From Calliphora vicina (taxonomy: Eukaryota > Arthropoda > Insecta > Diptera > Calliphoridae): a stretch of DNA of 64,000 nt. The stretch is from contig NC_088780.1 of assembly GCF_958450345.1 (NCBI RefSeq), forward strand, positions 114,464,226-114,528,225, in the 5' to 3' direction. The position numbers were made by a program, and so were the translations under genes. The notes under the pieces were generated by a model. It was not told the DNA's origin, made no database searches, and saw only the letters and a list, made by a program, of their open reading frames with translations. Positions 23,403 through 35,415 of this stretch are shown here, one piece after another; the first letter of the stretch is position 1, and every line of letters starts with the position of its first letter.

Positions 23403-24964
23403 CTAACAGAACAACGAGGACACTGAGGTTTGTAGATGTTTTTTGTTCCACAACCATAACAGAAAACGATTCTATCTCTAACACAGTCCTCCCAATGATG
23501 TCCTAGTTCTTCGCAATTCCAACATTTCGATAGATTTGGTCCTTGGCGAATTGCGTCGACAGCAATATCATATGTATTAGTGATATTATCAGGGTTTTCT
23601 GTGGTAAAATCAATCTCTGCTACTGCACGTCTTTGAGTGGCAATGGGTGCTGGTTTTGTTGCTACATGGCGTCTGAAAAAGTCATCTGCTAGTAGATTTT
23701 CCCTCATCTGTACCAATTTTCTAAGGTGAGCGATGGAATATATTGGGACGTACAGCAATTCGTGCCGAATATCTGGTCTTAAGTTTCTGGTGAGTATTTC
23801 TACAAGCTCATTTTCGGGAATTGGATTTTCCAATCTGTCTAGCATTGAACAAATATTTTCGTAAAACACTTCAAATGTTTCCCCAGTTCTCATTTTGCGG
23901 TTTCGGACTTCTTCGCGTACATCAAAGTTTGATTTAAAATCTTTATATTGATACCTTAACGCGGCGCAAAATTCGGTCCAGTCAATTTTATCCACTTGCT
24001 TGTGGTACCTCCAGTACCAATCTCTTGCTTTACCGGTCAGAAGCATCGGCAGATGTTTGCAAATAACTTTAAAATCCCCATTGAAGTTCTCAGTTGTAAG
24101 AGACCTAACTCGATACAAAAATTCTTCCACTGTAAGACTATTAGGGGAACCATCGAACTTTATATTCCAGTTTTGAATTATTGCGGCAATTTTATCTATT
24201 TTTAAATTATAATTTGGGTCAATAAATTGATTTCCCGATAAATTTAGGCGACAAGGTTCAGTGGTATTATACTGTGGAGGATGTAAATATTGATTATTAG
24301 GAGAAATATGTGGTGGTTGTGTTGGCCTTACACTGGATTGAATATTTCGGTTTTGGTGGGCAGAATTAGGAATAATATTAAGATTTCCTAATAGGCGAGT
24401 AACCGTATTTTCAATCATCTGATTAATCTGCGAATAATCTATAGGGTTTGAATAGGTCTGATTATTATTACCTTGAGGTAATTGTTCAAATAAATTTTGT
24501 GGCCGTCCAGGTGGTTGATCCATTTGTGGACTAGAAATGCGTTCATCGGTTTGAATAACTACATTAGATCCATTAAAATCTAAACAAGGCTGTTGTGAAA
24601 ATTCTTGAGCTATATTTTTTGTATAGTTCCTGGTGTAATGTTTTTTTGCCATTGCCCCTCTACCTTTACCACGACTAGTGTTGCTTGCTTTTGGTTTAGG
24701 GCTATTTTTTGGAATTTGTGTATCAAATCGTTTGACAACTAGATCAATTAAATCACAGGAACTTTTACAGTGCGGGCATTCTGCCGACTGCGAAAGGGCA
24801 TTTTCAATACAATTTCTGTGAAACTCATGACCACAGGTGGTGATAATCAAAATATCTTGTGTGTCTGTGATATTTTGTCCACAAATTATACAAAGATTTT
24901 CTGTAGCTGGTGGATCAGCTAAGGAACTTTGAGCTTGTTCCTGTGCCTTTTGAGGCGTGAACAT
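23378..24964 (-). CDS. gag: element 1 Gag with N-terminal RING-H2 finger and C-terminal zinc knuckles
   Basis: Structural protein of element 1, 528 residues from the ATG at 24964; the open frame reaches back to 24994 without another ATG. Residues about 25-66 have the complete RING-H2 pattern C25-x2-C28-x15-C44-x-H46-x2-H49-x2-C52-x10-C63-x2-C66, with CIIC, TCGHEFH and CPHC. RING-H2 fingers usually recruit E2 enzymes for ubiquitin ligation. A Q/N/P-rich linker follows, then a retrotransposon capsid-like region around residues 255-430 (KFDGSPNSLTVEEFLYRV, ARDWYWRY). Near the end lies a canonical zinc knuckle (CWNCEELGHHWEDC) and a second one in which Ile replaces His (CYGCGTKNIYKPQC). The frame ends in TAA directly after a slippery A AAA AAC. 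Ubiquitin-ligase function is inference; I know no standard Gag with this domain, but it may have been described. Confidence 0.9.
   Translation of the reverse strand: MFTPQKAQEQAQSSLADPPATENLCIICGQNITDTQDILIITTCGHEFHRNCIENALSQSAECPHCKSSCDLIDLVVKRFDTQIPKNSPKPKASNTSRGKGRGAMAKKHYTRNYTKNIAQEFSQQPCLDFNGSNVVIQTDERISSPQMDQPPGRPQNLFEQLPQGNNNQTYSNPIDYSQINQMIENTVTRLLGNLNIIPNSAHQNRNIQSSVRPTQPPHISPNNQYLHPPQYNTTEPCRLNLSGNQFIDPNYNLKIDKIAAIIQNWNIKFDGSPNSLTVEEFLYRVRSLTTENFNGDFKVICKHLPMLLTGKARDWYWRYHKQVDKIDWTEFCAALRYQYKDFKSNFDVREEVRNRKMRTGETFEVFYENICSMLDRLENPIPENELVEILTRNLRPDIRHELLYVPIYSIAHLRKLVQMRENLLADDFFRRHVATKPAPIATQRRAVAEIDFTTENPDNITNTYDIAVDAIRQGPNLSKCWNCEELGHHWEDCVRDRIVFCYGCGTKNIYKPQCPRCSVRKIAVSKN
23381..23387 (-). 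promoter_or_regulatory. element 1 -1 frameshift site A AAA AAC
   Basis: The last gag codons read TCA AAA AAC TAA. The heptamer A AAA AAC is in the correct register for -1 slippage and sits directly before the gag stop. The pol frame is the -1 frame and is open from 23402, overlapping gag by about 25 nt. A downstream stimulatory structure was not identified. Confidence 0.85.
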
Positions 24965-25786
24965 TAAGGACACTTTTATTTCCTTTGCTTCGAATTAAGA
25001 ATGTGCGTAAAAAAATTCTAGAGTATATTAATCGTATTTGTAAGATTACAAAAACGGACTAATGCGATAAATCTTCAAATTAATGAGAAAAATCTTAAGA
25101 TTTAAAATCAGAGGTTTAAATAAATACTATTTGCTTTTAATGTGCAAAAATATATATAACAGATTTTATTTCAAAATAATTCTTAACAAGTTTTCGTTTA
25201 TGTGAGAGTATAAGTGTGTTATAGAGAGTATTAGTTCGTAAAAATATAAGTAAATATTTCAAAAAAATGGTTAGAAAGATTTTATAAGAAAAGCAATAAA
25301 AAAAAAAAGAGTCTGGACACCAGTATGCGATATTAATACAGAAAAAAAAAACTAATAATATCGGACAATAAAATGCTTTCAGCAAGATTAATGTGTATCC
25401 AGATATAATTAGGATACTGGTAACTAACCAAACTTGATTTTTTTTCAAAGAAGCATTCCTATAAAGTCTATTGAAAAAGAAAAAATAAAAGTAATCTGCA
25501 TCTACTAAAGCAAAAAAAAATCTTAGTTGACTTATTGGTCAACTATTCGGTCTACTTAAGCCAAATTATTGAAAATTCCGAAAAAGTGCTGAGAAATATT
25601 TAACTTATAGAAAATGAAGAAAACTTAATTTTTAATATTTCGCTAATATATTATTTGAAATAAGAAATTTAAAAATATGGAGCTGAAGGTTCAGATTTGA
25701 CTATTATCAACGTTTAGGTTAACAATAGTATTCATGTCAAATGCAGATGTGATAAGTTTGTAACTAAATTATTCTAAACTCTTCGT
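24965..25786 (-). other. element 1 untranslated leader
   Basis: About 820 bp between the primer site and gag. AT-rich, no convincing ORF; the minus-strand frame at 25137-25448 has no domain. A packaging signal would be expected here but cannot be identified by sight. Confidence 0.5.
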
Positions 25787-25804
25787 GCCCCACGTTGGGC
25801 GCCA
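25787..25804 (-). promoter_or_regulatory. element 1 primer binding site, tRNA-Lys type
   Basis: TGGCGCCCAACGTGGGGC, five bases inside the 5' LTR, is the 18-nt primer site known for tRNA-Lys1,2-primed retroelements. It starts minus-strand DNA synthesis. Confidence 0.9.
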
Positions 25805-25809
25805 TTTTA

Positions 25810-28615
25810 TGTAATGTACAATCGAATAAATACATATTCAATGCTTTATGAGTTAACTTTTTACTAATAAAATTTAAGTGAACTACGGGAGCCTTTGTTT
25901 TGCCACTAGCGGTCAGCCGGTGTGGGGGGGTTCATGTTCAACATAAATTTCTACTCATATAGATATCCTTATACATAAAAAATTGTTATAGACTCCCTGA
26001 TTAATATTAACTGATCGATTAATTAATAAGATGACAAATTGACCGGAATTCATAATCAGTAATTAAAATATATTCTAACGACTTAATAAACTCTCATATT
26101 TCATTTATCCCAAGCTGTTGACTGGGATAATCGCCTCAATACCCGCCCTTCCAAACGATCTTACGGCAGCAATTTCATTTAAGATCCCTTACTAACACCA
26201 CACTTACTTTCTCATTTCATTAACGAAAACTTTTCAAAATACTTTAAAGTTCCATAATTCAAATACAATTTATTCAATTAATTTCGAGAAAAAACATATT
26301 GTCAGCTAACATTAGTTATGCTGCTAAAATTCGCAAAAAATATCAGATATGTGTAACGAGATACGAAATTTAATAATTATAATAATAATGAAATATAGAT
26401 AAAAAAATATAATAATAGAAATGCATATCAATTACTAATAATAATAGTATGCTAATTAATTTGATTAATTTTAATAGTACTTATGTACTCATTTAATTGG
26501 AATCTACTGTGTGAATAAAATACAATAATCAATGAAGAGATATTAATAATTTTGTTCTTTTTTTTTTTGTTTTTATTTCTTTGTTTGGTTTTGAATATTC
26601 AAATATTACTTGTGCATAAAACAAGAGTGCATTAGAAAAGAAAGATAAAAAAATAATTCGTTTTGTTTCTTGTTGTTTTGATTTTTTTGAATTGCTTTTG
26701 TTTAATTTATTTTTGTTGGATCACTTTCGATTTAATTGTAAAATACAAAAGTGCGTAAGAAAATAAAGAACAAAAAAAACAATTCGTTTTGTTTCTTCTT
26801 CTTCTTTAACTTTGATAATTTGCTTTATTTTTGTTGGATTACTTTTGATTTAATTTTAAAATACAAGAGTGCGTAAGAAGACAAAAAACAATTCGTTTTG
26901 GTTTTGGTTCTTCTTTAACTTTGTTATTTCAACAGTAATCCCTACTAAAGCAAGGTATAACTAAAAGACAATTTGATTATTGTACTTTATCAACTACAGA
27001 TTTAGATATGATTTAAATTTAATAAAATAACTAATGCAAAACAGATTATAATATTAAATAAGATAATTGTTATGAGACTCACCAACTTAAACTGGAACCG
27101 CCGAATGATGAGGCCTCGTCAAACTGCTGTTATTGGTTTTTTTAAAAATTGTGGATGTTAATTTAGTTTTGCATTTCATTAGTTTAAAATATGATTCCAA
27201 TAGTTTGTAACTTATCTTAGCTTAAAAAGAAGGCTTAATTAGAAATGTAATTATACTGCGATATTTTGTGTGCAATATAGGTTAAGTTTTTCTTATGTTC
27301 TTTTAAAGTTCTTTTGGTAAAGTGTTTTAGGTTTTAAATATCACTATATTTTATAATGTAATTTTAATTAAAATTAGGCAAATAGTTATATATAATAATG
27401 TAAGTTTTTTAGATAAGAATTTAAATTCAGTTTTGAGTTTTATTAATAGTTTGAAATGTAGATTAAATTTTCTCACTTATATGATCACTTTGTCACTATA
27501 TGAATACCATTAATTTTTAGCTTTAATTATTTAGAAATTTTAGGATCAAAATATTTCAATCTTTATTTTCAAAAAGTGAAAATAAATATGCTTTTAAAAA
27601 AAACTTAACCTGGCACAATCTTACGGAATTTATTTTTAAAGTAAGTCAGGAGTTTATTGACTCAGTTCTGGGTGTCTGAGGTGAAATATATATCAGGATT
27701 TGGAGCTATTCTCAGATGTCTTCTTTGGTTACTTCCACAGATTAGGTTTTCTTCTAATTTATTGAAAAATTAGTTCTTTTATAATTTATATTTGTAACTT
27801 TTTCTTATGTTTCCACGTTATTTGATATTTGTATTTCTTGTCTTAGCTGTTGCCTCGCTGGTATATTTATAACAATGACTATCAGCAATACACTTGGTGA
27901 TGTGAGATTAGTTTTTTTGAGTATAACTCCGAAAAAATTGGTTACAGTGGTGGCAAAAGAAAGGTCCTCCACTGTATTTATTTGATAAAGTGTGATGTTC
28001 TATAGTTGGGTTTACTTTTTGGGTATGGAGATTTAACAAACTATCTCAACACTGACTTCCAAGATATATTAAGGTTATGTTGAACCTTTGGATTAGGTGA
28101 TAGGTAAACCAATGTGTCTATTTAAATGGGTATTAAATATTTAAATTAACTACATACATATGTATTAGTTTCTTTGAAATAATTACCTTAAATTGGGTGT
28201 AAATTAGAATTTATAAAATAAAATTTGAAAATATATAGATGACTTAAACGAATTTTAAGACCACTTTGCTCGTTGAAGTACAAATTAGAAAAGAACGGAA
28301 AATAATTGGGTTATGAAAACCATGCTTTTAATTCGTGTCTTCGTAAATCTTGAGTGCGTCGGTATGCGTTGATATGCGTTTTAATGCGTCAAACACCAAA
28401 TTGTGGTTTTCAATGTTGTTAACTATATTGTGACAATAAATACAACAGTGTGAGGTGAAATACTAACTACACAAATCATTTCCGTTAAAATTTAAAATAA
28501 TTTCAATAAGTATTTTATAAAAAAAAATTTCCTATTTAGCGATAAAATTTCAAATATTTTATAAATGTTTGTGCAACTTAATGAAGAATATTATTATCAA
28601 TAATCGTCTATTACA
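25810..28615 (-). repeat. element 1 5' LTR (2806 bp)
   Basis: Near-identical to 17105-19911; an A-run near 26772 is one base shorter. Should hold the promoter of element 1, but I cannot place the start site by eye. The donor-like GTGAGT lies just left of 27083 on the minus strand. Confidence 0.93.
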
Positions 28616-28619
28616 ATAC

Positions 28620-29328
28620 ATATGGAAAATCTTTCATTATTTTTATTTGTTTGTATTTGTGTAAGTGAGTAAGAGTGTGTGGGTGTGTAATAAGTAATTC
28701 AGCAGGAATAACAACTGTTTATTATTTGAATTTGAATACTCATCACAGTTACATACATTTCTTTTGTTTTAGTGTCTTTTGTTATAAACTGAGTTTTACA
28801 AAGAATATAATCATACAAACATACTTACATATATTCTTTAAAATAAACATTTATAATTTTTGATACATAAAAGAACACTGATATTTCTTGTTTTTAAGAT
28901 GGATTAAATTGTTTTATGTTTTATTATTTGATGGTTTTATTTCTGTAACATTTTCAAGGGTGGTTTATAGAAATACTATTAAAGATATAAATAATAATAT
29001 AATTTAAACTTTACAAAAATTCCTTTTTATTTAAAAAAAAATATTTTGACTCCAGATCCTTTCAAGTCCAAAAATATGAATTATTAAAAATGATAAAACT
29101 CAAAAGAATAACACAAAAATTCACATACACACACAATGTACAATTTAGATTTCCTTTTGTAAATATATCGCTCATTTGCTGCAACAACGTCATAATTCAT
29201 ATTATGTATGTACGTCAGTGTTGCCAGTTTAGCCTTTTTGACGCAAAATTTTGCATTTTTATTTACTATTTAGCCTCGAAATTATGGTTTTAGTTTCGTG
29301 GCTTTTTTCTAGCCTCTTTTTAAATTTA
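28620..29328. other. noncoding intron sequence
   Basis: Nothing recognised beyond AT-rich DNA and a GTGTGTGGGTGTG-rich short stretch near 28670. Confidence 0.35.
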
Positions 29329-30530
29329 AACAAGTAAGAAAGTATGGTCGGTCAAGCCCGACCATATAATACCCTACACCAAGTAAAAGAGCAAAAACAT
29401 TTTTCTTTTAAAATTTCAATAATTTATATTTTTGAGTGATTTTCGGAAGTGGACCTTATATGGGAGCTTTGACCAATTATGGACCGATCACCATGAAATT
29501 AAGTCGTTTGATTTATGTCTATATGAAAGTTAACTCCGTTGAATTTTGTGTGTACACCAAACTTTTTAAGCGATTTATTCAGGTTAAAGTGATTTTCTGA
29601 AGCGGGTCTATATAGGAGTTATGACTAATTATGGACCGATCGTAACAAAATTTGGTGACATGAATTTTGTGTAGAGTAACTTCGGGTAATGTGGACTACG
29701 TTTTGTTTTTTCTAAATTTCGGTCACAATATATATGGATATTAAAAAAGTTGTGAAGCAATAAATTAGCTAATGTATTCTCTAATTGTTTTTGCTGTTGA
29801 ACATTTTTTCAGTCAAAGGATAAAAAATTTATGAGAAAATATTGTAAGGAACCCAAAAACCATCATTAAACAAATTGGAGGGTAATGTGGACCATTAGTA
29901 CATACATACACGAACTTGGGCTACAGTGGTAAACAATTATTTTTACCTAATAATCTAAATGTGCTTAAATTCTTACAAAATGTATGCAAAACTACGTGTC
30001 CACTTTAACTACATAAAACAACCAAACATTAAATTCTACCAAGTACCTGTACCAAATTTTGTTTCTTACTTGGGCCGAAAAAAATTTTGAGCACCCGCCT
30101 ATTTCAATACAAGAATAAAAAGCCAACATATCAATTAGTCATGAAAGCACATGTACAATTTTCGTTTAAAACAAATTGTAAAATGTACGACAAATCGGTG
30201 TTAACATACCTTCAATAGTTTCTGAAAAAAGACACTGGTCCACATTAGACGCATAGTCCACAATACCCGAAGTTACTCTATATAATACTTATTTGGAGCG
30301 GAACTTGTGGAGATACATATATAAATTAAACATTTATTACCGATAAAGTCCAATTTCGGAAGGACATTTATATGGAGGCTAGGTGAAATAAAGTACCGAT
30401 TACAGCCAGTTTCAATTGGCTTGGTCCCTATGCCGAAAAAAATGGCGACCTGTACTCGGACGGACGGACATATTTAATCGACTCAGAAAGTGATTCTAAG
30501 TCGATCGGTATACTTTTAGACTAATATTTT
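29329..30530 (+). repeat. Helentron/DINE-like dispersed repeat, GTCGG-hairpin family, copy B, interrupted
   Basis: Head AACAAGTAAGAAAGTATGG with perfect hairpin GGTCGG/CCGACC and ATAATACCCTACACC. It is interrupted at 29674-30278 by a TA-flanked element and continues to CGGACGGACGG and CTAATATTTTTGG, where the copy fades without its tail motif. Confidence 0.7.
29674..30278. mobile_element. TA-flanked transposon/MITE nested in copy B
   Basis: Inverted ends GAGTAACTTCGGGTAATGTG and the reverse of CACAATACCCGAAGTTACTC, flanked by TA (29672-29673, 30279-30280). 605 bp without a transposase ORF. It inserted into an older dispersed repeat, which gives a relative age order. Confidence 0.7.
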
Positions 30531-32389
30531 TGGCCAATTTCAAGTTCTTCAAAATGAAATAGAGTATTTTATATCTGAAAGCTAAAATATCTAGCAAATT
30601 CTGTTTCAAGACAAAATTGTTATTACACATATTCATCGTTATATAATGGACAACAGCCCCACACACTCTTGCAGGCTTATGATACTCGATGGCTGTCAAC
30701 AGCCGTTAAACGTATTGTGGATCTAGCCTTCGAGTTAAAACCCATTTTGGTTTAATTTCGTCAAACCAGCAATACTACAAAGCCAAACATTTAAGTGATT
30801 AATACACTGATTATAATCATTTCTATCTTCTGATTTAAAATTTTTTCTACATAGTTTGTGTTTTGAAATTGTAATACAATGCAAGTAATTTGATCCATTA
30901 CTGTCCCCCACATTTTGCATACAAGTTTGAAGAATGAGAGATAAAGTAAAGAACGGTTTAATTAGTGAAGATTGTGAAAAAATAATACGCGAAATTAAAC
31001 TAATTGAGCAATTGCGACAAAGATTACCATATGAAAATTCTTAGCAAAATCGATTTTTATCCGTTGATAATACACTATCATATTGATTCAGTGTATCAAT
31101 ATGATAGTGTATTATCACACTGTCATATTGATCGTAAAAAATTAGACTGCTAATGAAATTACGAAGATTAAGGCCCAGGGCAGAATATTTTAGCTTTTTA
31201 AAAAACCGGTTTGTCGGTTAACCGAAAATTTGACTTTTTTAAAAACCCGGTTTTTCGGTTAACCGACTTCGAAAAAACCAGTTAAACCGGATGACCGACA
31301 TATATGTGAAGAGAACATAAAATATCCAATAAAGTATACATAGCTTTAAATTTTTTGGTTTTTGGTAGTCAGGAATGGTTAATATTTAATAACTTCAAAT
31401 ATGCAAAAGTGCTAAGTCCATTTTATTTTGTAAAAAATTAAAAATTATTATCTCAGTCAAATGGAATTGAGTACAAATATGTTACTAAATATATAATATA
31501 CTTGTTTTAATTATTGGTTAATTCATTAAATTTCAACCAAAAAATGTAAATCACATTTTTTTAATTAAATATTTTATAATTATAAAAATTTATTACCACC
31601 ACGGCTTTCTGATATGAAACAGAAAATATTCCAAGTCCCAAAAAAGGAAATATAAGATTCAAACGGAGTTCTTTTTAACTGTGATTATTTGTCATTATGA
31701 ATCATACCAAATAATTAATAAAACTCCATTATAAGATTTCAAAAATATTTCAAATCATGGATTTTAGAACGTTTATTTCTGAAAAGGAAATTTATACACT
31801 AAGCTAATGAAATCATTATTAAAATTACGGTAATACATTAGTGGTGGATAAATACCAGAACGGGATAGTTAAGATCAATGGCCCTTAGAGCCCTTTAAAG
31901 AGTTTTCAATTGATATGATCTGTTCACATGATCGGTTCAACATGTGAAAAATCGAAAAATTACATAAATAGGTTTCGTGTTTTCTAAATGGCACAAAAAC
32001 GGCTAAAGGGTTTTGCTAGAAACTTTGCGCACTGGTCAAGAACTTCAATATCTAAAATTTCTCGGTTCCGCTTAACAATAGAATACTTTGTTTCTGAGAT
32101 ATTTATAGCGAAATGTCAAAAAAAACTAAGAATTTTGCATTTTTTCATTTTTTTAGATTTTTTTCAATTTATGTCCGAACAAAGCATTCTATCGTCAAGC
32201 GGTAAGGAGGAATTTTAGATACTGAAGTTCCAAACAAGAACTAGTAATTTTTGCATAAAAGTCATTAGTTATTTTAGTGCCATTGAAATATAAAGTTGTG
32301 AATTTTTCCATTTTCACATAATTCATTCAGCATTTTTTTTCAGTGTACTGATAAATTTTTTATCTTATGTCCGATTAGGTAGCCGCATG
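30531..32389. other. noncoding with a 21-bp perfect stem and CGGTTAACCG repeats
   Basis: Perfect stem-loop at 31066-31116 (arm GATAATACACTATCATATTG plus A, 9-nt loop), with a partial third copy just after it. At 31205-31305 several CGGTTAACCG-type blocks occur close together. No gene seen; the small ORF at 31988-32218 has no domain. Confidence 0.5.
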
Positions 32390-32479
32390 TAGTTCCCAAT
32401 GAATAGTACTGTATACATATTTTTTTGGGGATGTATATATTACATCCCTGCAAACATTGACTACTACACAGCGCGAACC

Positions 32480-32830
32480 CCATTGGTCTGATCAGACCAG
32501 ACTAATTGCTGGATTACAAATCTTAGATGGCTCGCATATGACTATCACCAATTGGCGTCTTTTACGGAGCTCTCAAGGGAAAAGATACGAATTCTGATAG
32601 GTTGGACACTTTATAAATATTCCTTCCAATGACTATTGCATAAGTTATTATGATGAAGACTACCATATCTGTCTTTGTGCTGCTCTCTCGGGGACTAGGA
32701 CGAGGATTAGTTCGTTCATAGACATGGGAAGGTCTTGATTTGAGAGACCAGGATATGATACTTAGGGGGAATCATAAATGGACCTATCCATGGACCCAAG
32801 GAAGCTTATGCAGCTGGCTCCCTTTATAAC
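32480..32830 (+). pseudogene. possible decayed retroelement coding relic
   Basis: This stretch is less AT-rich than its surroundings. One frame gives MTITNWRLLRSSQGKRYEF before a stop, and another gives DLRDQDMILRGNHKW near 32735. These look like fragments of a former protein, perhaps a LINE ORF1 or gag, interrupted by stops. Identity is a guess. Confidence 0.25.
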
Positions 32831-35395
32831 CTTAACTATCTTAAAACAAAATAAACCTTATATTTACTGGATGATAAATCGGCATTTTGCATCTTAAAAA
32901 CGTTTAAACATTTTATTCAAGTTTTCTTAAAATAATTTTTATATTGACGCCTGTACAAATGAATGTAATAAATTTAAGTCTTTGTTCTATTAGACTAATG
33001 TCCCTTCGGTAAGACATTGGAACATATATCAAGGCTTTAAAATAATATTTGAGTTTTCTTAAGGCAACAACACGCTGCACCCAAAAGAATTTCTTTGAAT
33101 TAAATATTCTTTAAATTAAGTATAATTGCAATAACAAACAATCCTATTTGTCAACACTTTGACACCTTTTTATTTTCCGAGTCCATTACTTATGCGTAGA
33201 CAAATAAAATACAAACAATATAAGCAATTTTCAAAAATAAATTAGATTGTTTTGTATAGAAATATGTTGAAATGAATTGAATAAAAACTATCCAACCCAA
33301 AGGCAATATTTTTTACAAACCCTATAAGGGACACATCAAAAGTGTAACCAAATCATAGACTTGAAAAAAAAAACAACTGAGAGAAGAAAGCAACAAAAAA
33401 TACTAAAATAAAATAAACAAAATCTTCAAACAAAGAACAATATGTTTGCCAGCGGTCATGAACTCTACTGTGTGTATGGATTTATTTGTATGGAAAGGAG
33501 AAAAAGGAGCAAAATAAAAACCAAGATTGAATGAAATGAATACCAACAGTAAAATAATTTATTTTTTCATTTAAAATTCTACGACAACTTTGAGTAATAC
33601 AAAGGGATATTTACTAACTAGAAAAAATAAGTAAAACCAAACCAAAGTACAACATGTGCGTTTACGTGTATCAGCACTATTAAATTGGCATTTGTTCATA
33701 GTTTTGCAGATAAGAAGAAAAATACTGAAAAATAAACTGTCACTGTTGTTAGTCGCCATGAAAAAAAAAAAATACAAGCATAACTAGAATTGCAAACGTA
33801 AAAACTGAAAAAAAAACGCTTGACATAGAACACCATATTTTCTGTTGCACCTTTTCTTAAAGTAAAACCTATTTTTGTGTTGTGCTGCATGACACAGTAG
33901 TTGGCGGTTGTAAAAGCCAAGTAGGAGGTGTTTTGTAATTGTGTATACTTTTAAACTCATTTGCTTACCTTTCATCACGTACTTCTTTCATTTTCTTTGT
34001 TTTTTATCAACGAATTTTTTGCTCACTTAACTTTTTCTTGTCGAAACAAAGGGGTATGGGACGAATGAGTTGCAAGCAGAAAAAGTGGATTGTAGATGAT
34101 AGTGCAAACACCTTTTAGCGTTTCAGTTGTTTCGTAATGCACACACAAGCTAGTACAAAGACTTTTCTTAACTATTTATTTATTTTTTTGCTGCATACTT
34201 TTAAGCTCAAAAAAATGTGTTTTATTTTCATTTCTCTTTTAAGTGCTACAACCAACTTTTCAGTTGTTTTCATTTTATAGACAAACGTCTATTTAAAACA
34301 GAGATGTCCAAAGCTAAAACTGTAGTTGGGTTGGTGAGCGAAAGGGAGCTCCATTGAAAGAAAAAGTTTAGTGAACTATATAAAAGATGTCAATATTTTT
34401 AAGACTTTATTTCTTAACAATAATCTTAATCAAATTGTCTGCGACATATTATCATAGCTCATGAATTGAGAGTTCGGTATTAATCATTTTCGCACAAATT
34501 TGTAAATATGGAAAATATTTTACGTTGCTTTGATTAATATCATTTCAAATCTGAAAAAAATGTTAACACTTCAATGATTTTTTAAAATTCAAAATATATT
34601 AAAAAATCCAAATATTTCTTTCAGTGATCATGAACAAAAAATTAAAACAATACTAAAATAACTGCTTAGCATGTGTATTCGTCGCAGTCTCAGTGACTAC
34701 TAAACAAAAGATAATAAGAATATGTGTGTTGTTAGTCAAAGCGAAAGCACAATGAAATGGGCACCATTTAAATTTTAAACTTTAAACTACTGCTGGGAAG
34801 ATCCATGTGAAAACGGACAGCAGTCGGATTTACCATCACAGTTTTTAATGAAATTTACCACATATATAATATATCCAATATGTTTCTCATATCAGTGACT
34901 TTTTCAATGTAAAAATATCGTGATTTGAAAATTAAAAATTTGTTAAAATTGTCTAAAATTATATACACATAATTGCACATAACTTTGAAACTACTCAAAG
35001 TAAAACATAATTTTTGATTCCATTTTAAATATCTTTGATATTGTCCTTAAAATGGTGTGAATAAAATTGTTTACTTCCAAAAGATTAAAAGGCAATATTC
35101 GGAGTGTATATTTCAATGTAAAAAATATCAAATATCGTAGTGTTAAAAATTAATAAAGAACAAGGAATGAGTATGAGGGTACCTAAACTCTCTATTATAT
35201 TCGTGCAAAAATGGAGACTCGATTAGTTCAGGAGTGAAAACTAATTTTAACTCCATTACGGCATTGCCGCACAACTGACCGCGAAGGAGTAATATGATAT
35301 TTAGTGAATATTTAACAGCTTAATATTTTTAAATCTGAAATCCGGATCGCAGATCAAGCGAATGAACGTTTAGCATACAACGTGATATCAACTCG
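32831..35395. other. noncoding, with a hAT-MITE fragment
   Basis: AT-rich. At 34694-34772 an inverted fragment resembles the left end of the hAT MITE at 6012 (AAGAATATGTGTGTTGTTA, AAAGCACAATGAAATG). The overlapping minus-strand frames at 33571-33978 are in an A-rich tract and show no domain. Confidence 0.4.
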
Positions 35396-35415
35396 TTGAT
35401 ATTGGCTATGCCAAT

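Larger units (their letters stand above)
17105..28615 (-). mobile_element. Element 1: complete Ty3/gypsy LTR retrotransposon with 2.8 kb LTRs
   Basis: An 11,511-bp insertion bounded by 4-bp direct repeats ATAC (17101-17104 and 28616-28619). LTRs begin TGTAAT and end ATTACA. In element orientation (right to left): 5' LTR, tRNA-Lys primer site, long leader, gag, -1 frameshifted pol (protease, RT, RNase H, integrase) and 3' LTR. There is no env. The domain order RT-RNase H-integrase places it in Ty3/gypsy. The very long LTRs and Lys primer suggest the Osvaldo/Ulysses group, which is inference. I noticed only one difference between the LTRs (an A-run of 9 versus 8), so the insertion is recent and may be competent. 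No clean polypurine tract abuts the 3' LTR; the nearest A-rich run is about 15 nt away. Confidence 0.95.

Noticed and set aside
33571..33978. Three overlapping minus-strand open frames of 64-74 codons
   Set aside because: They lie in an A-rich tract, are rich in Phe/Lys, overlap one another and show no domain or conserved context.
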